Source: Lacticaseibacillus hulanensis (GTDB lineage Bacteria > Bacillota > Bacilli > Lactobacillales > Lactobacillaceae). From it: a DNA stretch of 32,992 nucleotides. A program made the translations under genes and the position numbers. The first letter of the stretch is position 1. Each line of letters starts with the position of its first letter. Location of the stretch: positions 1 through 32,992 of the forward strand of contig NZ_RRYD01000033.1 in the NCBI RefSeq assembly GCF_004010095.1, written 5' to 3'. The notes beneath the pieces were generated by a model that had not been told where the DNA came from, searched no databases, and saw only the letters and a program-made list of their open reading frames with translations. Shown here one piece after another: positions 23,636-31,275 of the stretch.

Positions 23636-23760
23636 TGCGGCAAAATGTGCGAATATTGCCAGCAAGGCCGCGGCGGGGAGGGGTGGCCGCCGCGTTAAAC
23701 GTTAGGTGGGCGCTGTGGCAAAATTGGTGCGGCGACTCAATTGTCACATTTTTTGCCGCA
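23636..23760. repeat. Small nested fold-back repeat before tRNA-Gln copy 2
   Basis: Outer arms TGCGGCAAAATGTG (23636-23649) and CACATTTTTTGCCGCA (23745-23760, two extra T) enclose CGCGGCGG/CCGCCGCG (23669-23676/23687-23694). It has the same nested plan as the island at 21 kb and ends six bases before the tRNA promoter. The remainder of 23526-23635 shows nothing I can interpret. Confidence 0.55.
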
Positions 23761-23766
23761 AAACTG

Positions 23767-23795
23767 TTGACGAACATCGCAAAACCCGGTATAGT
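23767..23795 (+). promoter_or_regulatory. Promoter of tRNA-Gln copy 2
   Basis: TTGACG (23767-23772), 17 bases, TATAGT (23790-23795), 33 bases before the tRNA. Confidence 0.75.
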
Positions 23796-23827
23796 AATAT
23801 TCGTTCCTGTTACGGAGCACAGCTTAT

Positions 23828-23898
23828 TGGGTATTAGCGAAGTGGTAACGCAGTGGACTCTGAATCCATAATCCTAGGTTCGATCCCTAGATACCCAA
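23828..23898 (+). tRNA. tRNA-Gln, anticodon CTG (copy 2)
   Basis: Base-for-base identical to the minus-strand copy at 19870-19940 through all 71 bases and a few flanking ones. It has its own promoter and terminator, so both copies should be expressed. The two form a 71-bp perfect inverted repeat around 3.9 kb. Confidence 0.92.
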
Positions 23899-23906
23899 TC
23901 ATTCAC

Positions 23907-23949
23907 AAGAAGAGGAAAATTCGCATTGCGGATTTTCCTCTTCTTTTCT
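23907..23949 (+). terminator. Terminator of tRNA-Gln copy 2
   Basis: 18-bp stem (23907-23924 with 23928-23945, one mismatch) and T-rich tail. Confidence 0.9.
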
Positions 23950-23963
23950 TTCAGCCCAGACAC

Positions 23964-23994
23964 AAAAAAGGTCAGAGCGACATGCGCTCTGACC
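23964..23994 (-). terminator. Terminator of the 110-residue orphan gene
   Basis: Minus strand: GGTCAGAGCG and CGCTCTGACC arms (23994-23985 and 23979-23970), then six T. Confidence 0.9.
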
Positions 23995-24000
23995 CGTCTT

Positions 24001-24333
24001 CTATTCAAATGCTAATTGAACGACGTATTTGCCCTGCACTGGCAGGTGACAGCCGGTGAACCAAATGATGTCCGGCACGGTCGTCGGTGCTTCCGGACTG
24101 ATTAGCCGGGCCATCCACGCGACCAATTCGGGTTGGGTGCGGATGAAGCCCTCGTCAAGCGACAGGGCGTGCAGCCGGTTTTCCGGGAACAGCTCCGCGC
24201 CACTGGGGAACAAGACGTGATCGGTCACGAGCAGCATGACCTCGTTCTTGTAGTGCAGCCGCGTTGGCTGGTAGCTTTCCGGGTGACTCTTAAGGTACCT
24301 AAAGACTTTGGTTAGGGTGACGGACTTGTCCAT
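24001..24333 (-). CDS. Hypothetical protein
   Basis: 110 residues, not recognised; opens MDKSVTLTKVFRYLKSHPES and has no membrane segment or signal. GGAGGT precedes the ATG, an extended -10 (TGCTAAAAT on the minus strand, complement at 24369-24377) lies about 36 bases upstream, and a clear terminator follows. These signals make it a real single-gene unit. No functional clue from its neighbours, a tRNA and the divergent tetR operon. Confidence 0.7.
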   Translation of the reverse strand: MDKSVTLTKVFRYLKSHPESYQPTRLHYKNEVMLLVTDHVLFPSGAELFPENRLHALSLDEGFIRTQPELVAWMARLISPEAPTTVPDIIWFTGCHLPVQGKYVVQLAFE

Positions 24334-24509
24334 ACGCTGACCTCCACGTTCCGTTTATGTATACGTTCATTTTAGCACAGCCGGCATTGGGGCGCATTAA
24401 AACCAGTTGTTGCCAAAACCGAGGCGGCGTGACCACCGGCAAGCTGGTTGAGGCCGGGCTGCACGTTTTGTAAGAATGTGAAAATGTTGCGCCTTTTTCA
24501 GACTTGTGG

Positions 24510-24537
24510 TTGCATTTTCAGAAAGCCAGAGTATAAT
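24510..24537 (+). promoter_or_regulatory. Promoter of the tetR-ABC exporter operon
   Basis: TTGCAT (24510-24515), 16-base spacer, TATAAT (24532-24537). The final T of the -10 box begins the first operator palindrome. Confidence 0.75.
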
Positions 24538-24564
24538 GACAAAGTGTCACATGACAACGTGTCA
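24537..24564. promoter_or_regulatory. Tandem TGACA-N3-TGTCA operators
   Basis: Two perfect palindromes, 24537-24549 (spacer AAG) and 24552-24564 (spacer ACG), 15 bases apart, covering the start site. This is a classic layout for a TetR-type repressor acting on its own promoter. No further copy is seen in the gap before the ABC genes. Confidence 0.75.
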
Positions 24565-24608
24565 TCAAAACTCTTGGTGACGAATCAATCTAGAAGGGAG
24601 TGGTGGTT

Positions 24609-25255
24609 GTGCCAAAAGCAACATTTTTCCGTTTGCCGGACGAGAAGCGTAACCGGCTTCTCGACGCCGCACGGACCGAATTCGGACGGACCCCGTTTGT
24701 GAAGGCGTCCGTATCGAATATCATTGAGCTGGCGGGCATTCCGCGTGGGAGTTTCTACCAATATTTCGAGGATAAGCAGGATATCTTCTACTACATGCTT
24801 GAAGTTGAGGGTGGCTCTGCCGTGGAGCACCTGAAAAGGAACTCGTTGCGAATAAAGGTGATATTTTTGCCACTTTGCATCACTTCTTTGAGTGGATGCT
24901 CGATTCAATGATGCAGAACAAGAACCGCGACCTGTTCCGCAACATCATAACCGAGATGGATTTTCGGACCGCATCACACACGAGCTTTGGCTCAGAAAAC
25001 CATAAGGGGCCGGAGTTCAGGACCTTCCTGTACGAGCATGTGGACCTAAGCAAGCTGCAGCTTGAACAAAAAAGCGACCTTGACGTCCTGATGCACTTCG
25101 CTGTGGGGAATTTCTTCCAGACGCTGACGCACTATTACACTGCGCAGAACACGGAGCGCGAAATCACCATGAGCGATGCCAAGCGCAGGGTGCACCTCGG
25201 CCTTGACTGGCTGGAGTACGGTGCAAGTAGTGAAGTACCCGTGCGTCAAGATTAG
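24609..25255 (+). pseudogene. TetR-family repressor, frameshifted
   Basis: The first frame (from GTG 24609, AAGGGAG eight bases upstream) encodes a good TetR HTH: MPKATFFRLPDEKRNRLLDA, then VSNIIELAGIPRGSFYQYFEDKQDIFYYM. At about 24834-24839 (CTGAAAAGG) the homologous reading moves to the -1 frame, which continues KKELVANKGDIFATLHHFFEW and runs to 25255 as a normal ligand-binding domain. One more A in the run would restore a protein of about 215 residues, the usual TetR length. As read, the product stops at 24911 with the HTH but no dimerisation domain. True mutation or sequencing error cannot be told apart here. Confidence 0.85.
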
Positions 25256-25319
25256 GTGCGTTTCCTCTATAAATAAAGTCACGAAGAATATGCAATACGT
25301 ATACATGTAAGGAGTGCTT

Positions 25320-27053
25320 ATGCTAAAAGTCGCTAAGGGCCGGATGTCCATTTGGGTGGTCTTCGGTTCCGTACTATTTATGATTGTGCAGGTTATCAGT
25401 AGCCTGTACTTACCAAACCTCACGTCCGACATCGTTAACAACGGGGTCGCAACGGGGGATATTGATTACATCTGGCGCGTTGGGGGCAAGATGGTCATCT
25501 TCGCGCTGATAAGTGTCCTGGCGTCGGTCTGCAACGTCTTCCTCGCAGCCCGTGCGTCCCAGAAGCTGGGGGCCAACCTGCGGAAGGATGTTTATCGCAA
25601 GGTTATCAACTACTCACACGATGAAATGGACAAAATCGGCAGCAGTAGTCTGATTACGCGGACGACTAACGACGTTGTGCAGATTCAAAACGTTGTGATG
25701 ATGTTCCTGCGCATGATGATCATGGCACCAATCATGCTCATCGGGGCCAGCTTCCTGGCTTACCAGAAGAACCACACGCTGACCATGATTTTCATCATCG
25801 TCATTCCAATTCTGATTGTCATCATGGGTTGCGTGATGTACTTTGCCGTGCCGCTGTTCAAGGCGATGCAGCAAAAGACCGATAACATTAACCTGGTATT
25901 CCGTGAAGGTCTGACTGGGGTGCGCGTTATCCGTGCATTCCGGCAGGATCAGTTCGAACAGGACCGGTTCGCGGCCGTCAACAAGGATTACACTGACAAC
26001 GCCGTGAAGGTCTTCTCCATCATGGCCGTCATGGTCCCAGTCATGACCCTGGTGATGAGTGGCACCAACATCGGGATTACCTGGTGGGGCGGTCACCTCA
26101 TCGCCCAGCAAGCCATGGACACCGGGAACATGATTGCGTTCATGACGTACGCGATGCAGATTCTCATGAGTTTCATGATGCTCGCGATGATCTTCGTGTT
26201 CATACCGCGTGCTCAGGCCTCTGCAGTCCGGATCAACGCCGTTCTTGACCAGACCACGACGCTCAAGAACAAGGAAAACGGCGTCCAGAACATTAACGAC
26301 GCCGACCCAGATTTGCACTTTGATCACGTTAACTTCCGGTACCACCACGCGCAGGAACCCGCACTTACTGGGGTTGATTTCCACGTGCATGCTGGCCAAA
26401 CGCTGGCGATTATCGGGGGGACCGGTTCCGGTAAATCGACCTTGGTTAACCTAATTCCGCGTTTTTACGACGTCGAAAAGGGTGCCGTCAAGATTAACGG
26501 CCACGACGTCCGCGATGTGGACATGAAGGACTTGCGGAATGCCGTCGCGTTCGTGCCCCAAAAAGCCAACCTGTTTACTGGGACCGTCCGCGATAACCTC
26601 AAGTACGGTAACGAGAACGCAACGGATGAAGAACTGTGGCACGCACTAGAGATTGCGCAGTCGAAGGACTTCATCAGCGCTAACCCTGAAGGTCTCGACT
26701 ACCCCGTTGAACAGGGTGGGGGTAACTTCTCCGGTGGGCAGCGGCAGCGTCTTGCGATTGCCCGCGCACTGGTTAAGGACGCCTCAATCTACGTGTTCGA
26801 TGACTCATTCTCCGCACTGGACTTCAAGACCGACGCCAACTTGCGCAAGGCCCTGAAGGATGACGCAAAGATTAGTGGGCGCGTTGTGGTCATTGTTGGC
26901 CAGCGTGTCTCAACGGTTGCGGACGCCGACCAGATTGTTGTCCTTGATGAAGGGAAGATGGTTGGTCTCGGAACCCACGCCGAACTTAAGGCAAGCAACG
27001 AAACCTACCAAGAAATCATCAATTCACAAATTCGGAAGGGAGATGAAGCATAA
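25320..27053 (+). CDS. Heterodimeric ABC exporter, subunit with degenerate site
   Basis: 577 residues, a half-transporter with six TM helices (about 1-310) and one nucleotide-binding domain. Walker A is GGTGSGKST; signature FSGGQRQR is canonical; Walker B ends YVFDDSFSALD, where Asp replaces the catalytic Glu. That substitution marks the degenerate site of exporters such as LmrC/BmrC. With the next gene it forms a multidrug-type heterodimer. The ATG at 25320 has AAGGAG five bases upstream. The stop overlaps the next start (TAATG), so the subunits are coupled. It lies 64 bases after the broken tetR, apparently in one operon with it. Confidence 0.9.
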   Translation: MLKVAKGRMSIWVVFGSVLFMIVQVISSLYLPNLTSDIVNNGVATGDIDYIWRVGGKMVIFALISVLASVCNVFLAARASQKLGANLRKDVYRKVINYSHDEMDKIGSSSLITRTTNDVVQIQNVVMMFLRMMIMAPIMLIGASFLAYQKNHTLTMIFIIVIPILIVIMGCVMYFAVPLFKAMQQKTDNINLVFREGLTGVRVIRAFRQDQFEQDRFAAVNKDYTDNAVKVFSIMAVMVPVMTLVMSGTNIGITWWGGHLIAQQAMDTGNMIAFMTYAMQILMSFMMLAMIFVFIPRAQASAVRINAVLDQTTTLKNKENGVQNINDADPDLHFDHVNFRYHHAQEPALTGVDFHVHAGQTLAIIGGTGSGKSTLVNLIPRFYDVEKGAVKINGHDVRDVDMKDLRNAVAFVPQKANLFTGTVRDNLKYGNENATDEELWHALEIAQSKDFISANPEGLDYPVEQGGGNFSGGQRQRLAIARALVKDASIYVFDDSFSALDFKTDANLRKALKDDAKISGRVVVIVGQRVSTVADADQIVVLDEGKMVGLGTHAELKASNETYQEIINSQIRKGDEA

Positions 27054-28918
27054 TGGCTGAAACAAAAGCACCTCGTGCTGGTGGGCACGGGCCAATGGGT
27101 CGCGGCGTCGTTGAAAAGCCCAAGAACTTCTGGGGCACGACCAACCGGCTGATGAGCTACATGCACAGTCGTCTCCTTGGTCTTGCGTTTGTTGTGATCA
27201 TGGCGATTGCTTCCACGATTTTCCAAATCCGGACCCCAAAGATTCTGGGTGAGGCAACGACCGAAATCTTCAAGGGTGTGATGAAGGGTCAGGCAGAACA
27301 AAAAGCCGGGATTCATTTCACCCAGTACCCAATTAACTTCGACAAGATCGAACATGTTGTGGTGATTGTTATCGCCATGTACCTGGCGAGTGCCGTCTTC
27401 AGTTTCCTCCAGCAGTTCATCATGACCCGCATTAGTCAGCGGACCGTTTATGACCTGCGGAAGGAATTGAAGCGTAAGATGCAGGTTGTGCCAATCAACT
27501 ACTACGACACGCACAACAACGGGGACATCATGTCCCGTGCCGTTAACGACATGGATAACATTGCCTCCACGCTGCAGCAGTCCTTGACGCAGATGGTTAC
27601 CAGTACGATGACCTTCATCGGGACGCTGTGGATGATGCTTTCAATCTCGTGGAAATTAACGCTGATTGCCGCGGTCACCGTGCCACTGTCCCTCGTTATC
27701 GTCGGGATTGTGGCCCCTAAGTCACAGCGCTTCTTCTCCGCGCAGCAAAAGTCCCTTGGGCTCATCAACAACCAGGTTGAAGAAACATACGGTGGTCAGG
27801 TGATCATCAAGAGCTTCAACCGCGAAGACGACATGATTCACCAGTTCGAGGAAGAAAACGACCGTTACTACGCGGCTGCGTGGAAGGCCCAGTTTGTTTC
27901 CGGAATTATCATGCCGCTCATGACCTTCCTGAACAACATCGGTTACGTGTTCGTTGCCATCGTTGGTGGGGTGCAGGTTGCTAACGGGACGGTTACCCTG
28001 GGGAACGTGCAGGCCTTCCTGCAGTACACCCAGCAGTTCTCCCAGCCTATTAGCCAACTCGCGAACCTGGCCAACACCATCCAGTCCACGATTGCCTCCG
28101 CGGAACGTATCTTTGAAGTTCTGGACGAAAAGGACATGGAGAACCCGCACGTTGACGTGCCAGACACGCCAGATGACGGCAACCTGCTCACGCTGGACCA
28201 CGTTCAATTCGGTTACGGCGACGGCGATTTGCTGATGACGGACTACAACCTGGAAGTTAAACCGGGCCAGATGGTTGCCATTGTTGGGCCAACCGGTGCC
28301 GGGAAGACGACCATTATTAATCTGCTCGAACGTTTCTATGACGTCCGGGGTGGATCCATTCGCCTGAAGGGCACCGACACGCGCAACATGACGCGTGAGG
28401 AACTGCGCAGCCACTTTGCAATGGTGCTGCAGGATACCTGGTTGTTCACCGGCACTATTTGGGATAACCTCAAGTACGGCCGTGAAGACGCGACGGATGA
28501 ACAGATTATTAACGCAGCCAAGGCGGCGCACGTGGACTCCTTCGTGCGGCAGCTGCCCGATGGTTACAACACCGTTCTGAACGAAGAAGCTTCGAACATC
28601 TCGCAGGGTCAGCGGCAACTGCTGACGATTGCCCGTGCGTTCGTGGCTGATCCAGAAATCCTGATTCTCGATGAGGCAACCAGTTCCGTTGATACGCGAA
28701 CCGAAGTGCACATCCAGCACGCGATGCAGCGACTGCTCAAGGACCGGACGAGCTTCGTTGTTGCGCACCGTCTCTCCACGATTCGGGATGCCGACAACAT
28801 CATCGTGATGAACCACGGTTCCATCGTTGAAACCGGGAACCACGACAGCTTGATGGCCAAGAACGGCTTCTACGCTGACTTGTATAACTCCCAGTTCTCC
28901 GGGAACGTGGCAATTTAA
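27053..28918 (+). CDS. Heterodimeric ABC exporter, subunit with consensus Walker B
   Basis: 621 residues: a soluble N-terminal extension (about 1-35, Gly/Pro-rich), six TM helices (about 40-345) and an NBD. Walker A is GPTGAGKTT, Walker B LILDEATSSVD retains the catalytic Glu, but the signature is ISQGQRQ instead of SGGQ. The partner has the opposite defects, so one composite site is fully canonical (this Walker A/B with the partner's FSGGQ) and the other is doubly degenerate. This is the established arrangement in LmrCD and BmrCD. Substrate not predictable; drugs or lipids are likely. Confidence 0.92.
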   Translation: MAETKAPRAGGHGPMGRGVVEKPKNFWGTTNRLMSYMHSRLLGLAFVVIMAIASTIFQIRTPKILGEATTEIFKGVMKGQAEQKAGIHFTQYPINFDKIEHVVVIVIAMYLASAVFSFLQQFIMTRISQRTVYDLRKELKRKMQVVPINYYDTHNNGDIMSRAVNDMDNIASTLQQSLTQMVTSTMTFIGTLWMMLSISWKLTLIAAVTVPLSLVIVGIVAPKSQRFFSAQQKSLGLINNQVEETYGGQVIIKSFNREDDMIHQFEEENDRYYAAAWKAQFVSGIIMPLMTFLNNIGYVFVAIVGGVQVANGTVTLGNVQAFLQYTQQFSQPISQLANLANTIQSTIASAERIFEVLDEKDMENPHVDVPDTPDDGNLLTLDHVQFGYGDGDLLMTDYNLEVKPGQMVAIVGPTGAGKTTIINLLERFYDVRGGSIRLKGTDTRNMTREELRSHFAMVLQDTWLFTGTIWDNLKYGREDATDEQIINAAKAAHVDSFVRQLPDGYNTVLNEEASNISQGQRQLLTIARAFVADPEILILDEATSSVDTRTEVHIQHAMQRLLKDRTSFVVAHRLSTIRDADNIIVMNHGSIVETGNHDSLMAKNGFYADLYNSQFSGNVAI

Positions 28919-28943
28919 TCTAGTCACACAAATCTTAATTAAG

Positions 28944-28973
28944 GGATAAGGCCACGCGCCTTATCCTTTTTTT
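28944..28973 (+). terminator. Terminator of the exporter operon
   Basis: GGATAAGGC (28944-28952) and GCCTTATCC (28958-28966) with seven T. Confidence 0.9.
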
Positions 28974-29136
28974 GTGCACTCACGCCTTATTGCCCATTTT
29001 TTTGCCGGCGAGTACCCTTTACACTGGACTTGTAGGTAAGAAGAAACCGCATTCATCAACACTTAGTTGAGCGGCGGCTGCATTAATTGCCTGGCCGCTG
29101 CGGCCGAGCAAGGTGACACAGAAGGGGGTATTTTTC

Positions 29137-29265
29137 ATGAGCAAGAAGCAATTTGTATTGGGCGTGTTCCTCGGACTGGTTGTGACCAGCGCCGCGTACG
29201 TTGCGAACCGTTTGGACCTGTTCCACGACGATGCCAAAGACTACGAGGAATTCGAAGGCCGTTAA
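29137..29265 (+). CDS. 42-residue single-pass membrane protein
   Basis: ATG 29137 with AAGGGGG eight bases upstream; TAA at 29263-29265. The product starts MSKKQFVLGVFLGLVVTSA, giving a basic start and one hydrophobic helix (about 6-24), followed by an acidic tail (LFHDDAKDYEEFEGR). It resembles the small YtxH-like membrane proteins of lactobacilli only in layout. It lies 95 bases before oleate hydratase on the same strand without a terminator between, so it may share a transcript. Function unknown. Confidence 0.65.
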   Translation: MSKKQFVLGVFLGLVVTSAAYVANRLDLFHDDAKDYEEFEGR

Positions 29266-29295
29266 AACTGGCATATCGCAGTGACGTAGCTTTTA

Positions 29296-29345
29296 CTTGG
29301 TAACTATTTTCTGGCAACCAAGGTAACACGTTAATAGTTAGCAAG
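29296..29345. promoter_or_regulatory. Inverted repeat before oleate hydratase
   Basis: CTTGGTAACTATT (29296-29308) and AATAGTTAGCAAG (29333-29345) match at 12 of 13 positions. The 24-base gap contains a further CCAAGGTAAC echo of the left arm. It ends three bases before the AGGAGG of ohyA, so it may be an operator or an RNA hairpin that masks the binding site. Confidence 0.5.
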
Positions 29346-29360
29346 CGCAGGAGGATATCT

Positions 29361-31052
29361 ATGAAAACAAAGGCAATTATGATTGGTGCCGGACTGGCAA
29401 ACATGGCCAGTGCCGTTTACTTGATTCAAGAAGCACACTGGAACGGGGACAACATCACATTCTACTCGCTCGATGACCACGGCAGTAACGATGGTTCCGT
29501 GACCACCGACCAGACCGATGAGTACTGGAACAAGAATCACCCCTTGAGCAACACCAAGGGCTACCTGGCCCGCGGCGGGCGGATGCTCAACTACCGGACT
29601 TACGTTGACCTGATGGACCTGCTCTCCCGCGTGCAGTCCGTGACCGAGCCGGGGATGACCGCGGCCGAAGACACGTACGACTTTGATGCCAAACACCGCA
29701 CCTACGACATCGCGCGGCTGCTCCAGGGCGGCAAGGGGATTATCGACGGCGGCAAGATGGGCCTGAACAATGAGGACCGGCTGCTGCTGACGAAATTAAT
29801 CATGATGCCCGACCGTGAAGAAACCAAGCTGGACAACGTGTCCATCGCCGAATACTTCAAGGACGACCCGCACATGTTTCAGACTAACTTCTGGTACATG
29901 TGGGAGACGACCTTTGCCTTCCGGACCAAGAGTTCTGCCCAGGAATTGCGGCGGTACATGCACCAAATGATCTACGAATTCACGCAGATTGAGCACTTGG
30001 TTGGGGTTAACCGGACCAGGTACAACCAGTACGAGAGCATCATGATGCCGCTCATCAACTACCTGAAGGACCAGGGCTGCCACATCATTTTGAACCGGCG
30101 CGTGACCGATTGGGACTTCAAAGACACGACCATGCAGGATGAAATCACGGTGACCGGCCTCACCATGACCAACACCGAAACTGGCGCTGAAGAGCACGTT
30201 GATGTCGATGATGACACCGCGGTAATCTTCACCAACGGCTCAATCACCGACTCGGCCACGTTGGGCGACTTCGACACGCCGGCACCGGAAAACATGGATT
30301 ATGGTGCCGCCGCGAGCCTGTGGAAGAAGGCCACGGAGCACTTCTACAACCTGGGGAACCCCGACAAGTTCTTCGCCGACCGTGACGCCTCTGAGTGGGT
30401 CAGTTTCACCCTGACCACGAAGAACCACGTGCTGCTGAACGAAATCACGCGGATTACCACTCAGCAGCCCGGGAACGCGCTCAACTCGTTCCTGTCTACC
30501 ACGCCGATCACGCCACTCGGTCAAGTCGACGTCAACATGTCCATTGTTGTCCACCACCAGCCACACTTCACGACGCAAAAGCCAAACGAAACGGTTATCT
30601 GGGGCTACTTCCTGTACCCACGCCGGCGCGGCGAATTCGTTCAGAAGCCATACATTGAGATGACTGGTAAGGAGATGCTGCAGGAGCTCATTGGTCAGCT
30701 GGCCAAGGTTGATCCTGGCCCCGTCAACATTCGTGAACACGAAGACGCCATCATGGACTCCGTCGTCAACTGCATCCCAGTTTACATGCCATACGCATCC
30801 GCGCTGTTCAACAACCGCGCCAAGGCGGACCGGCCAAAGGTAATTCCGGCACACTCAACGAACCTCGCCTTCACCGGTGAGTTCGTGGAGCAGCCTTACC
30901 AGATGATCTTCACCGAGCAGTCTGCGGTGCGTTCCGGCGAAATTGCCGCTTACCACTTCGCGGGCATCCCAATGAGTCACCTGGTTGACACACCACGTTA
31001 CGACAAAGACTTGCCAACGCTGATGCGTGCCACCAAGAAGATGTTCAGCTGA
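29361..31052 (+). CDS. ohyA: Oleate hydratase (FAD-dependent, MCRA family)
   Basis: 563 residues, the family length. It adds water to the cis-9 double bond of oleate (giving 10-hydroxystearate), which detoxifies unsaturated fatty acids. The N-terminal FAD Rossmann motif is IMIGAGLANMASAVYLIQ; also characteristic are RGGRMLNYRTYVDLMDLL, FWYMWETTFAFRTKSSAQELRRYMHQM and FTNGSITDSATLGD. The C-terminus has the FTGEFVEQPYQMIFTEQSAVRSGE block. AGGAGG lies just before the ATG at 29361. These enzymes are cytoplasmic or membrane-associated. Likely controlled through the inverted repeat upstream; no fatty-acid synthesis genes are nearby. Confidence 0.93.
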   Translation: MKTKAIMIGAGLANMASAVYLIQEAHWNGDNITFYSLDDHGSNDGSVTTDQTDEYWNKNHPLSNTKGYLARGGRMLNYRTYVDLMDLLSRVQSVTEPGMTAAEDTYDFDAKHRTYDIARLLQGGKGIIDGGKMGLNNEDRLLLTKLIMMPDREETKLDNVSIAEYFKDDPHMFQTNFWYMWETTFAFRTKSSAQELRRYMHQMIYEFTQIEHLVGVNRTRYNQYESIMMPLINYLKDQGCHIILNRRVTDWDFKDTTMQDEITVTGLTMTNTETGAEEHVDVDDDTAVIFTNGSITDSATLGDFDTPAPENMDYGAAASLWKKATEHFYNLGNPDKFFADRDASEWVSFTLTTKNHVLLNEITRITTQQPGNALNSFLSTTPITPLGQVDVNMSIVVHHQPHFTTQKPNETVIWGYFLYPRRRGEFVQKPYIEMTGKEMLQELIGQLAKVDPGPVNIREHEDAIMDSVVNCIPVYMPYASALFNNRAKADRPKVIPAHSTNLAFTGEFVEQPYQMIFTEQSAVRSGEIAAYHFAGIPMSHLVDTPRYDKDLPTLMRATKKMFS

Positions 31053-31109
31053 GGCAGTAATGCAGGCTGCACGTTCTTTCGGACCAGATAATTAAGCAAA
31101 TGAATCGTT

Positions 31110-31145
31110 AAAGCTCACAGCGGGCACGATGCTGTGGGCTTTTGT
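31110..31145 (+). terminator. Terminator of oleate hydratase
   Basis: AAAGCTCACAGC (31110-31121) pairs with GCTGTGGGCTTT (31131-31142), ending in TTTTG. Confidence 0.85.
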
Positions 31146-31246
31146 TATGGGCTGGTGGGCAGTGGCCACTCCCGCATCAGACAAACCATCGTCCAGGCGA
31201 ATTGGGCACCGCGGAGCCGGTGCGGCCCGTGCACTCATTCTGCGCG

Positions 31247-31255
31247 TGATATAAT
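31247..31255 (+). promoter_or_regulatory. Extended -10 promoter of the beta-lactamase-like gene
   Basis: TG-A-TATAAT at 31247-31255, with no good -35. The start point would fall just before the binding site, giving a very short leader. Confidence 0.6.
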
Positions 31256-31275
31256 TGGACGCAGAGGTGTGATTA

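Noticed and set aside
24831-24839. Programmed -1 frameshift in tetR
   Set aside because: The site CTG AAA AGG is not a canonical X-XXY-YYZ slippery heptamer, and I see no downstream stimulatory structure. TetR proteins are not known to use frameshifting. A one-base indel or sequencing error is simpler.
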